A stretch of DNA of 64,000 bases, from assembly GCF_000195635.1 (NCBI RefSeq), contig NZ_GL882614.1, forward strand, positions 1 through 64,000, read 5' to 3'. Below, piece after piece: positions 34,270-43,600 of this stretch (its first letter is position 1; each line of letters opens with the position of its first letter). Below the pieces are notes generated by a model, which worked only from the letters and a program-made list of their open reading frames with translations, was not told the origin of the DNA and made no database searches. The stretch is from Bacteroides fluxus YIT 12057 (lineage in GTDB: Bacteria > Bacteroidota > Bacteroidia > Bacteroidales > Bacteroidaceae). The position numbers and the translations under genes are program-made.

Positions 34270-37200
34270 TCAGTCTTTCTTGATTTTATGCTGCACTTTT
34301 GCTTTCGTTTTATAAACCAGCACGAAGAAGAAAGGCACAAGTACAATACCAAATACAATGGCAAATATCATTCCGAAAAATACTCCCGTACCGATAGCCT
34401 GACGGCTTGCAGAACCCGGACCACTTGCCAGTACCATAGGCAACATGCCCAAGACAAATGCCAGGGAAGTCATCAAGATAGGACGGAAACGCAACTGGGC
34501 CGCATGAATAGCCGATTGTACCAAATCCCCTCCCTTATCCACCTGCACTTTGGCAAATTCCACGATAAGGATGGCATTCTTTGCCGCAAGTCCTACCAGC
34601 ATTACCAGACCAATCTGAAAATAGATGTCATTTTCCAGACCACAGACAGCAACCCCCAAGTATGCTCCCAAAGCAGCTACCGGCAAAGAGAGCAATACGG
34701 CAATCGGCACAGTCCAACTTTCATATTGCGCAGCCAGGAACAAGAACACAAAGAGAAATACCAATGTCAACACCAAGCCTGTTTGCCCGCCTGCTTGCTT
34801 TTCCTGATAAGAAAGTCCGCTCCATTCCAGGCCGATGTTATCAGGAAGGTGATCACGGGCTATCTGCTCCATAACTTCCATTGCCTGACCGGAACTATAG
34901 CCTTGCGCAGCTGAGCCTCGTATAACGGCAGTAGTAAACATATTAAAACGTTTGATACTACCCGGTCCCGTGGTGTAAGAAGCGTTGCCCAAAGATGTCA
35001 ACGGAACCATCGCCCCGTTAGATGCCTTTACAAAGAACAGGTTGATGTTTTCTTTATGCTCGCGGTAAGGAGCCTCGGCCTGGATATACACCTTATATAT
35101 ACGGTTGAACATATTAAAGTCATTCACATATACCGAACCCGTATAAGCCTTCATGGTAGAGAACACATCAGCCAAAGGTACACCCAGCATTTTTACCTTG
35201 TCACGGTCCACATCAAAATAAAGTTGCGGGATTTCCGATTGCAGAGAAGATGAAATTCCGGTTAACACCTTACTTTTCTGCGCATAATACATCAATGTGT
35301 CTGCCGCCTGTACCAGATTGTCCAAAGTGGCATCCCCACGAGCCTCAAGCTGCATTTCAAATCCACCCGAGGTACCCAATCCGGGAATAACCGGAGGAGT
35401 AGACAGATAAACTTTACATTCAGGATATTCCTGCAGGTCTTTTTCCACATTCTCCATGATTTTATCGACAGAGATGCCCTTACGGTCCTCCCATGGCTTT
35501 AAAATCACCGTCAGTTCACTACGGGCCTGATTGCTGCCCACACGCGGACTGCTACCTGTTACATTCTGTATATAGGCCACGTATGGATTCTGCTCCAAAT
35601 ATTTCACAGCACGATCCGTCACGATGCGGGTACGCTCCAAAGTTGCACCTTCCGGCAACTCCAGTTCCACCTTGAAATAGCCCTGGTCTTCTGTCGGCAA
35701 GAAGCTGGTAGGTACCAGGCGGTGAATAATGAAAATGGCAATCAATACCATACCAAAAGCACTCATCAGACGTTTCGGATGCTTGATGGCACGGCTGATA
35801 ACTCCGATATATTTATGATTTCCCAAATTTAGCCATTGGTTGATTTTCCGAAAAACAATATTCTTCTTCTTCCCACTGTCCGGTCTTAATATCAGAGAAC
35901 ACATCACAGGGCTTAATGTCAAAGCTACCACCGTAGAAAGCAGTACGGAAACCGCAATTGTAATGGTAAACTGACGGTAAAGCTGTCCGGTAATTCCACT
36001 CAGAAAGCTAACAGGAACGAATACAGCGCAAAGTACCAATGAAGTAGCTATCAATGCACCGGTCAAACCACTCATTGCCTTCTTTGTGGCCTCATATGCC
36101 GACAATTTTTCAGTTTCCATCAAATGTTCCACATTCTCTACCACCACAATGGCATCATCCACCACAATACCAATGGCCAGAATCAGTCCCAGCAACGTCA
36201 ATATATTCAGCGAAAAACCAAATATAAGCATGAATCCAAAAGTCCCTATCAAAGAGATGGGAACGGCAACAATCGGAATCACCGTAGCACGCCAGCTTTG
36301 CAAAGAAAGAAATACAACCAGTACCACAAGTATCAAGGCCTCAAACAGAGTCTTATATACCTCATGAATAGATTCCGAGATATAAGTAGTCATATCAAAA
36401 GGAATTTCATAGCTCATTCCTTCAGGAAAATTGGCACTGATCTCTTCCATGGCATTTTTCACATTATCAGCCACTTCCATAGCGTTGGCACCGGGAAGCA
36501 TATAAATGCCGAGCACCGCTGCATTTTCACCGTTGATACCACTTTCCGTACTATAAGAAGAAGCCTCAAGAGAAACACGCGCCACATCACGCAAACGAAT
36601 GATAGACCCATTGGCATTGGCACGCACCACAATATCCTCAAACTGGCTCACTGAACTCAAACGTCCTTGAGTCGTAATAGGGATAGTGATATCCAACCCC
36701 GTTACAGGCTGTTGTCCCAGCACACCCGCAGCAGACTCGCGGTTCTGGTCTTTCAAGGCATTCTGCAAATCCTGTACGGTCAGACCGAAATTTGCCAATT
36801 TATCAGGCTCTGCCCATATCTGCATAGCATAGTAACGGCTACCGATGTTGGAAACACGTCCTACTCCCGGAATACGACGTAACAAGTCAAGTACATTGAT
36901 AGTAGCAAAGTTACTCAGATAAATTTCATCGAACTTCGGATCGCTGGAAGTCAAACATATAGTCATCAACTGACTGGGTGCCTGCTTTTCCACCGAAATA
37001 CCATTTTGAATGACTTCGGCAGGCAAACGGTTCTCTGCCAACTTCACGCGATTCTGTATTTCCACAGCAGCCAAATCCGGATCAGCGGATACATCAAACG
37101 TAACCGTAGCCGAGAAACCACCAGAATTAGAACTATTGGACTCCATGTACAACATGCCTGGAGTACCGTTGATTTCCTGTTCAATAGGAGTTGCCACGGC

Positions 37201-37380
37201 CTGCGAAACCGTCAGTGCACTTGCCCCCGGATAAGAAGCGCTGATTTTCACGACAGGCGGTGTTATTTGCGGGTATTGGTCTACCGGGAGCATTGTCAAA
37301 CCAATGATACCGACCAAAACAATCAGAACCGATATCACAATGGAGAATACCGGACGATCTATAAAGAAAGATACTTTCAT
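34270..37380 (-). CDS. RND multidrug efflux pump, inner-membrane permease (AcrB/HAE1 type)
   Basis: A 1036-residue proton-driven pump. The N-terminus FFIDRPVFSIVISVLIVLVG is the standard first helix of HAE1 permeases. Motif ILAIGIVVDDAIVVVENVEH in TM4 carries the paired Asp of the proton relay, and the C-terminal half has LVMLVGLAAKNAILIVEFAK with the relay Lys. Two large periplasmic loops lie between TM1-2 and TM7-8. It sits 7 bases after the adaptor gene. Full length and apparently intact. Confidence 0.96.
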   Translation of the reverse strand: MKVSFFIDRPVFSIVISVLIVLVGIIGLTMLPVDQYPQITPPVVKISASYPGASALTVSQAVATPIEQEINGTPGMLYMESNSSNSGGFSATVTFDVSADPDLAAVEIQNRVKLAENRLPAEVIQNGISVEKQAPSQLMTICLTSSDPKFDEIYLSNFATINVLDLLRRIPGVGRVSNIGSRYYAMQIWAEPDKLANFGLTVQDLQNALKDQNRESAAGVLGQQPVTGLDITIPITTQGRLSSVSQFEDIVVRANANGSIIRLRDVARVSLEASSYSTESGINGENAAVLGIYMLPGANAMEVADNVKNAMEEISANFPEGMSYEIPFDMTTYISESIHEVYKTLFEALILVVLVVFLSLQSWRATVIPIVAVPISLIGTFGFMLIFGFSLNILTLLGLILAIGIVVDDAIVVVENVEHLMETEKLSAYEATKKAMSGLTGALIATSLVLCAVFVPVSFLSGITGQLYRQFTITIAVSVLLSTVVALTLSPVMCSLILRPDSGKKKNIVFRKINQWLNLGNHKYIGVISRAIKHPKRLMSAFGMVLIAIFIIHRLVPTSFLPTEDQGYFKVELELPEGATLERTRIVTDRAVKYLEQNPYVAYIQNVTGSSPRVGSNQARSELTVILKPWEDRKGISVDKIMENVEKDLQEYPECKVYLSTPPVIPGLGTSGGFEMQLEARGDATLDNLVQAADTLMYYAQKSKVLTGISSSLQSEIPQLYFDVDRDKVKMLGVPLADVFSTMKAYTGSVYVNDFNMFNRIYKVYIQAEAPYREHKENINLFFVKASNGAMVPLTSLGNASYTTGPGSIKRFNMFTTAVIRGSAAQGYSSGQAMEVMEQIARDHLPDNIGLEWSGLSYQEKQAGGQTGLVLTLVFLFVFLFLAAQYESWTVPIAVLLSLPVAALGAYLGVAVCGLENDIYFQIGLVMLVGLAAKNAILIVEFAKVQVDKGGDLVQSAIHAAQLRFRPILMTSLAFVLGMLPMVLASGPGSASRQAIGTGVFFGMIFAIVFGIVLVPFFFVLVYKTKAKVQHKIKKD

Positions 37381-37387
37381 TGTACTG

Positions 37388-38665
37388 TTACTTTACGGGT
37401 TTGTTATCCTTTGCCTTGTTCTCAGAAGCAGCCGGCTCACTGCTCTTGGAAGCGGATTTCTTATTCAGGGAATCGCTCTGCCGTTCATCATCCTCTTTTT
37501 TCGGAGCAGGTGCCTGAGGACGTACTTTCATTCCCGGAGTCAACTTATGGAAGCCTTCAGTCACCACTTGTTCCCCGGCTATCAGCCCACGCTCTATGAC
37601 CCAATTATTGCCGAATTCAGGTCCCAGTTCAATGAAACGCTTTTCAACAGTAGAATCACGACGCATCACAAAGATATATGCACCGCCTTTTTCAATGGTA
37701 ACCGCTTTTTGAGGAACAGCAACCGCACCTTCACGGACATCCAACAATAATTTCACTTTCGTAAATTGTCCCGGCAACAAGACTCTGTTGGGATTGGGCA
37801 TCTCCGCACGTACGGAGAAAGTACCGGTCTGGGGATCAACTTGCGGTTCTGCAAAATCTACATAACCTTTATAAGGATAAACCGTATTGTCGGCAAGCGT
37901 AATCGTAATGTTAGGCTGCCATGAACGCGAAGAATCCTGACGTCCTATTTCAATATTACGCTCTTTACTTTTCAAATAATCCAGCGCAGTCATACTGAAA
38001 TCCACCAAGACCGTATCACTCTTTACCACAGTGGCCAGCAAAGACTTTCCACCGGGACCGACCAACGTTCCCAAATCCACATTTCTTTCACTGATATGCC
38101 CTGACAACGGAGAGCGGACCAGTGTATAGCCCAATTCCAGCTCCGCCTGGTCCAAATCGGCCTGGCTCATAGCAACCGAAGCTTCTGCCGTTTCGTATGC
38201 AGCCTGTGCATTATCCAAGTCCAACTGGCTGGCGGCATTCTGTGCATATAACGGGCGAATACGTTCCAAATCACGTTTCGCCTTCAACGCTTGTGCCTCA
38301 TCTTTTTTCAACTGTGCACGGGCTTTATCCGCCTTCGCACTATACTGATCACGATTAATGACAAACAGTACCTGATTTTTAGTAACATACGTTCCTTCCG
38401 CAAAAAGCATACTCTCCAGATAGCCCTCCACGCGTGCACGCACTTCCACAAACTGTTGCGCACGAATACGCCCCACGTATTCGCCATATATTTCTACATC
38501 TCCTTTCTCGGCAGGGGCTACAATGACAGTAGGTGCCTCCGGCTGAACTTTTTTAGGCCAAGTAAAAATGATATAACCTGCCAGTAATACTGCCATGCAG
38601 GCAACCATCATTATTACCCTTTTTCTTTTTAACTTCAACTCTCTTTTTGATAAAAATAGTTTCAT
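37388..38665 (-). CDS. RND efflux periplasmic adaptor (AcrA/MexA type)
   Basis: A 425-residue membrane-fusion protein with an N-terminal signal-anchor (VIMMVACMAVLLAGYIIFTWP). It has the two lipoyl half-motifs (VEVRARVEGYLESMLFAEGTYV and LGYTLVRSPLSGHISERNVDLGTLV) flanking a helical hairpin, then beta-barrel and membrane-proximal domains. The C-terminus (about 395-425) is a charged extension of K, S, D and E with no predicted fold. It is first in the efflux operon. No repressor gene is adjacent, so control must be distant or through the long leader. Confidence 0.93.
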   Translation of the reverse strand: MKLFLSKRELKLKRKRVIMMVACMAVLLAGYIIFTWPKKVQPEAPTVIVAPAEKGDVEIYGEYVGRIRAQQFVEVRARVEGYLESMLFAEGTYVTKNQVLFVINRDQYSAKADKARAQLKKDEAQALKAKRDLERIRPLYAQNAASQLDLDNAQAAYETAEASVAMSQADLDQAELELGYTLVRSPLSGHISERNVDLGTLVGPGGKSLLATVVKSDTVLVDFSMTALDYLKSKERNIEIGRQDSSRSWQPNITITLADNTVYPYKGYVDFAEPQVDPQTGTFSVRAEMPNPNRVLLPGQFTKVKLLLDVREGAVAVPQKAVTIEKGGAYIFVMRRDSTVEKRFIELGPEFGNNWVIERGLIAGEQVVTEGFHKLTPGMKVRPQAPAPKKEDDERQSDSLNKKSASKSSEPAASENKAKDNKPVK

Positions 38666-38970
38666 GCTTGTTTGTTTAAATTTAACCCTGTTTTTTTATT
38701 CCCAAAGACAAATCCGGTGCCAAACTATGGGCAACAAGTCCGATAGACAAGATAACTAACTAATTATCAACAAGCAGAACGGCAATCTGTTCGGCATAGT
38801 AGTTATCTACACCATAACGTCACTGTAGAACAAGTCCACAAATGTAGAAGATTTCCACAATTCACCACTCATTAAAAACACATAAAATCCCAATTTTCCT
38901 CTACAATAACGAATAAAAGCATTATCTTTACCGAAAATAACTCTGATTATTCACTTAAAACGTAAAGATT
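38666..38970. other. Divergent region upstream of the efflux operon
   Basis: Holds a minus-strand -7 box (38839-38846) giving an efflux leader of about 165 bases, and a near-consensus plus-strand TATCTTTA (38923-38930) for the next gene. The leader contains AGAACGGCAATCTGTTC (38779-38795 region) and GATAACTAACTAATTATC (38750-38767 region), both imperfect dyads that could be regulator sites. Confidence 0.5.
38839..38846 (-). promoter_or_regulatory. Candidate efflux operon promoter (-7 box)
   Basis: Minus strand TACATTTG matches TAnnTTTG; 173 bases before the adaptor start. Confidence 0.5.
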
Positions 38971-39240
38971 ATGGCAAGTAGAAGAACACTAAAGAAAAAT
39001 GTCAATTATATCGCAGGCGAACTTTTCACAGAATGTCTTGTAAACAGTTTGTATGTACCCGGAACCGATAAACAAAAAGCTGATGTACTCATGGGTGAAA
39101 TCCTGAAGATGCAGGATGAATTTATTAGCCGTATCAGCCATACCGAACCGGGGAACGTAAAAAACTTCTACAAGAAATTCCATTCGGACTTCAACGCTAA
39201 AGTTGATGAGATTATTGACGCAATGGGCAAATTAAAATAA
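38971..39240 (+). CDS. Hypothetical 89-residue helical protein
   Basis: A small soluble protein with a basic N-terminus (MASRRTLKKNVNYIAGELFTEC) and amphipathic helices throughout, ending NAKVDEIIDAMGKLK. No signal peptide or catalytic motif. It begins 41 bases after a TATCTTTA box and ends two bases before the acyltransferase gene, so it leads an operon of lipid, amide and envelope genes. I do not recognise a named family. Confidence 0.8.
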   Translation: MASRRTLKKNVNYIAGELFTECLVNSLYVPGTDKQKADVLMGEILKMQDEFISRISHTEPGNVKNFYKKFHSDFNAKVDEIIDAMGKLK

Positions 39241-39242
39241 GG

Positions 39243-39788
39243 ATGAAGAAAACTCTTTATGGTTTTATCTATTATCGCCTGTTAGGCTGGAAGACCAATG
39301 TGACAGTGCCCAATTATGATAAATGCATAATCTGTGCAGCTCCTCATACTTCCAATTGGGATTTATTTATAGGCAAGCTGTTTTATGGAGCCATCGGACG
39401 TAAAACCAGTTTCATGATGAAAAAAGAATGGTTCTTCTTTCCCTTGGGACTGATATTCAAAGCCGTCGGTGGTATTCCTGTAAATAGAGGACGTAAAACA
39501 TCCTTAGTTGATCAGATGGCTGCGAAGTTTGCCGGAAGCAAACATTTTCATCTGGCCATCACTCCGGAAGGAACCCGTAAAGCCAATCCAAACTGGAAGA
39601 AAGGTTTCTATTACATTGCATTGAAAGCCCAAGTACCCATCATGCTTATCGGAATTGACTATCCTTCTAAAACCATAACCTCCACCAAGGCTATTATGCC
39701 TACCGGAGACTTAGAGAAGGATATGCATGAAATAAAACTTTATTTCAAAAGTTTCAAAGGAAAGAATCCCGAGAATTTCGCAATATGA
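39243..39788 (+). CDS. 1-acyl-glycerol-3-phosphate acyltransferase-like protein (PlsC family)
   Basis: A 181-residue acyltransferase, shorter than typical PlsC (about 240). The catalytic HxxxxD motif is APHTSNWDLF near residues 36-45, and the phosphate-binding motif is TPEGTRKANPNWKKGFYYIA near 111-130. It transfers acyl groups to lysophosphatidate or another hydroxy acceptor at the inner face of the membrane. Compact relatives of this kind act in Bacteroidetes lipid synthesis, but the acceptor is uncertain. The next gene starts four bases before its stop. Confidence 0.85.
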   Translation: MKKTLYGFIYYRLLGWKTNVTVPNYDKCIICAAPHTSNWDLFIGKLFYGAIGRKTSFMMKKEWFFFPLGLIFKAVGGIPVNRGRKTSLVDQMAAKFAGSKHFHLAITPEGTRKANPNWKKGFYYIALKAQVPIMLIGIDYPSKTITSTKAIMPTGDLEKDMHEIKLYFKSFKGKNPENFAI

Positions 39789-40606
39789 ACCACCTCCGCG
39801 TCAGTATCCTGCAAACGGATATTGCTTGGGAAAACAAACAAGACAATCTCCGTCACCTCCGCGAAAAGTTAGAAACGCTTCGCGGTGAGACGGAGATTGT
39901 TGTTTTACCCGAGACCTTCTCTACCGGCTTCAGCATGAATACCGGGCATCTGGCCGAACCGGTGTCCGGCTATACCGTTACCACCTTACGGAAATGGGCG
40001 GCGGAATACCAAGTGGCAATAGCCGGAAGCTACATTGCCTGTGATGAGAACACAGTCACTTCGCACCTCCCTCACTACTATAACCGGGCTTTTTTCCTTA
40101 CTCCTGAAGGAGACGCGCATTTCTACGACAAACGGCATTTGTTCCGTATGGGAAACGAAACCGAACATTTCACTGCCGGCAGCCGTCGTTTCATCATTTC
40201 TTACAAAGGATGGAATATCCTTTTACTCGTCTGTTACGACCTCCGTTTTCCTGTCTGGAGCCGTAATGCAAACAATGAATATGATCTTTTGGTCTATGTA
40301 GCCAACTGGCCCATGTCCCGGCGCAAAGTATGGGATATCCTGTTGCAAGCACGCGCCCTGGAAAACATAAGCTATGTCTGCGGTGTTAACCGTATAGGCA
40401 CCGATAACCACCTGTTTCCGCATAGCGGAGGTAGTGTTATCTACTCTCCTAAAGGAGAACTTCTTGCCTGTGTACCCGACAATGAAGAAGGCATTGCCAC
40501 AGCCCGGCTTGATCTTTCTTCATTACAGGAATTCAGAAAAAAATTTCCCGCATGGAAAGATGCGGATTCATTTAAAATCTTTTGTTATGGGACGAATGAA
40601 AACTAA
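39785..40606 (+). CDS. Nitrilase-family amidohydrolase (omega-amidase-like)
   Basis: A 273-residue carbon-nitrogen hydrolase with the full catalytic triad: Glu in VVLPETFSTGF (near residue 43), Lys in FYDKRHLFRMGNE, and Cys in LLLVCYDLRFPVWSRN. The YDLRFP environment is typical of omega-amidase or YafV-type enzymes that hydrolyse alpha-ketoglutaramate and related amides as metabolite repair. It overlaps the acyltransferase gene by four bases and the alpha-2-macroglobulin gene by about 20, so translation is probably coupled. Physiological amide is inferred. Confidence 0.9.
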   Translation: MNHLRVSILQTDIAWENKQDNLRHLREKLETLRGETEIVVLPETFSTGFSMNTGHLAEPVSGYTVTTLRKWAAEYQVAIAGSYIACDENTVTSHLPHYYNRAFFLTPEGDAHFYDKRHLFRMGNETEHFTAGSRRFIISYKGWNILLLVCYDLRFPVWSRNANNEYDLLVYVANWPMSRRKVWDILLQARALENISYVCGVNRIGTDNHLFPHSGGSVIYSPKGELLACVPDNEEGIATARLDLSSLQEFRKKFPAWKDADSFKIFCYGTNEN

Positions 40607-43600
40607 ACGTAGCATAGCCTTCAAGCTATTCTTCCTTTTATTGGCTGTCATTGCCCTATCTTCATGCACAAACAGCCGGAAAGACATTATTCCTTCCGCG
40701 GAATATGCCCCCTATGTCAATGCCTATACAGGAGGAGTCATCTCGCAGAATTCCGGCATACGCATTGAGCTTACCCATGACCAACCTATGGTGGACTTAA
40801 ACAATGAGTTAAAAGAAAACCCTTTCAGTTTTTCACCATCCTTGAAAGGGAAAGCCTATTGGATCAGCAACAATACAATTGAATTCATCCCTGAAGAGGG
40901 TGCACTGAAACCTGGAGAACTTTATGAAGGAACTTTCCGTTTAGGAGATTTCGCCGAAGTAAACAAGCATCTAAAAGAATTCAAATTTTCATTCAGGGTA
41001 CAGGAACGAAGCTTTGCCCTTCAAACAGAAGCACTCTCCCTGACAGATACCCAACCCAACAAGGTGGATATTAAAGGAGAACTACGCTTTAGCGATGCCG
41101 TAAAAAAAGAAGAAGTGGAAAAGATTCTGTCTGTCGACAACGAAAAAGGGGAAAAACTCCCTTTCAGTATCATTCCAACAGACAATTCCGCCCGCTATAT
41201 AGTCCAAATAAATAATATCCCCCGTAAAGATGAAGATTATCAACTGGCAATAACCGCAGACGGGTCCTCCATCGGGATAGACTGGAAACAAAATGTCAAT
41301 GTCCTGGTTCCTGCCCGAAACAGTTTCCGTTTTCTTTCTGCAGAACGTATTGAAGAACCGGAAAATGGAATAGAAATAGCTTTCTCCTCCCCACTTTCTA
41401 TTACGCAGGACTTAACAGGGCTTATAGAAGTGCCGGAAGTTTCTTCTTCCACACTCCAGATCAAAGACAACAGAGTATATATCTATTTTGAAGCCGATCA
41501 ACTGAACAAATTGACCTTGAACATCCATGAAGGATTAAAAGACAGCAGCGGAAAAGCGCTCGGCACCTCACACTCTATCTCGTTCAGCGAAATCAATCTG
41601 AAACCGGAAGTGGCAATGTCTGCTTCATCGGCAATCCTGCCCAATTCACAAAGCCTCGTCATTCCTTTCCGTGCCGTCAATCTCTATGCAGTAGATTTGA
41701 GTGTCATCCGCATCTTCGAAAGCAATGTACTCACATTCATGCAAACCAATACCCTCTCATCTGCCAATGAATTAAGACGTTCGGGAAGATTAGTCTATAA
41801 AAAGACACTCTGGCTGGCCAAAGACAATTCCAAGGACGTACATCGCTGGGGAGATTATTCAATAGACCTTGCCGGACTGATTCGCCAAGAGCCGGGAGCC
41901 ATTTATCGGGTCGTACTTTCCTTTCGCCAGGAATATTCAGCCTATCCCTGTAACGGGACAGGTAACCGGAACATGAAATTTTCCGATAATGCCGCAACAG
42001 ACGGACTTACCAAAGTCAGCGGCAACATTCCTTCCGGAGACGAAGAATCCGATTGGGATATCCCTCAAAGCTATTTTTATTATAATGGCGGAATTGAGAT
42101 GGACTGGAGCCAATATGACTGGAAAGAGCGCAACAATCCCTGCCATCCATCCTATTATATGGATTCTGACCGGGCAGCCTCCTGCAACGTGTTTGCCTCG
42201 AATATAGGTATGATTGTCAAACGCAATTCCTTAAACAAGTTATGGATTGCAGTAAGTGACATATTGGATACCCACCCCATAGACAATGCTCAAATAACAG
42301 TCTATAACTTCCAGTTGCAGTCTATAGGTACAGGAATGACCGACGGTGACGGATTTGCCGAAATCACCTCCAAAGGCGTTCCGTTCATTGTGGTTGCCGA
42401 ATCTGAAAAACAAAAAGCCTACGTACGTGTAGCGGATGGCGAGGAACAGTCCGTCAGCCGTTTCGATGTAGGCGGAAAAGAAATCCGGAAGGGACTGAAG
42501 GGCTTTATTTATGGTGAAAGAGGGGTATGGAGACCGGGAGATACCCTCCATATCTCCTTCATCCTTGAAGACCAGGAAAAGAGAATTCCGGACAAGCACC
42601 CCGTAACATTGGAAATCTACACCCCCAAAGGACAATTCTATTCAAAAATGATATCGGCACAGGGAACAAACGGTTTCTATACGTTCGATGTCCCTACCCA
42701 AGCAGATGCCCCGACAGGGCTTTGGAATGCCTACGTCAAAGTCGGCGGAACCTCTTTCCATAAAAGCCTGCGTATTGAAACCGTAAAGCCAAACCGCTTA
42801 AAAATCAATCTGACATTACCGCAAGACATTGTCCGGGGTTCCGCCAAGGAAGTCCCCATAGACCTCTCTTCCGCATGGCTGACGGGAGCCACGGCGTCAC
42901 GCCTTAAAGCGAAAGTGGAAATGTCCTTATCGAAGGTAAATACCCAATTCAAGAATTACAGCCAATATATCTTCAACAATCCGGCTACTGAATTCACTAC
43001 CATAAAAAGCGACATATTTGACGGCTGTCTTGATACAGAAGGCAAAACGAACTTTGCGTGGAAACTCCCGAATGCCGTCAATGCTCCGGGAATGCTCAAC
43101 GCCACGTTCAGCACCCGCGTGTTTGAACCGGGAGGAGATGCCAGCATTCATTCACAAACCGTTCCTTTCTCTCCTTTTTCTTCTTACGTAGGTATCAACC
43201 TGAACCAACCGAAAGAAAGATACATCGAAACAGACAAGGACCACCGGTTTGACATTGTGACCGTAAATGACAAAGGACAGTTGACTGACCGCTCCAATCT
43301 GGAATACAAAATCTATCGTATAGACTGGAGCTGGTGGTGGGAAAAACGGAACGAGTCATTCGGAACCTACATCAACAGCAGTTCCATCACTCCGGTAGCC
43401 AGCGGTAATCTGCAAACCTCCGGTGGAAGAACCAGCTTCAAGTTCAGAATCAATTATCCCGATTGGGGACGATACCTGGTATATGTAAAAGACAAGGAAA
43501 GCGGCCATGCCACCGGCGGCACTGTCTATATAGACTGGCCGGAATGGCGGGGACGCTCAAACAAGACAGATCCCAGCGGCATCAAGATGCTTGCTTTCTC

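Noticed and set aside
40434..40586. 51-residue N-terminal extension of the alpha-2-macroglobulin protein
   Set aside because: It overlaps the nitrilase C-terminus in another frame, and the lipoprotein signal begins at 40587 or 40596.
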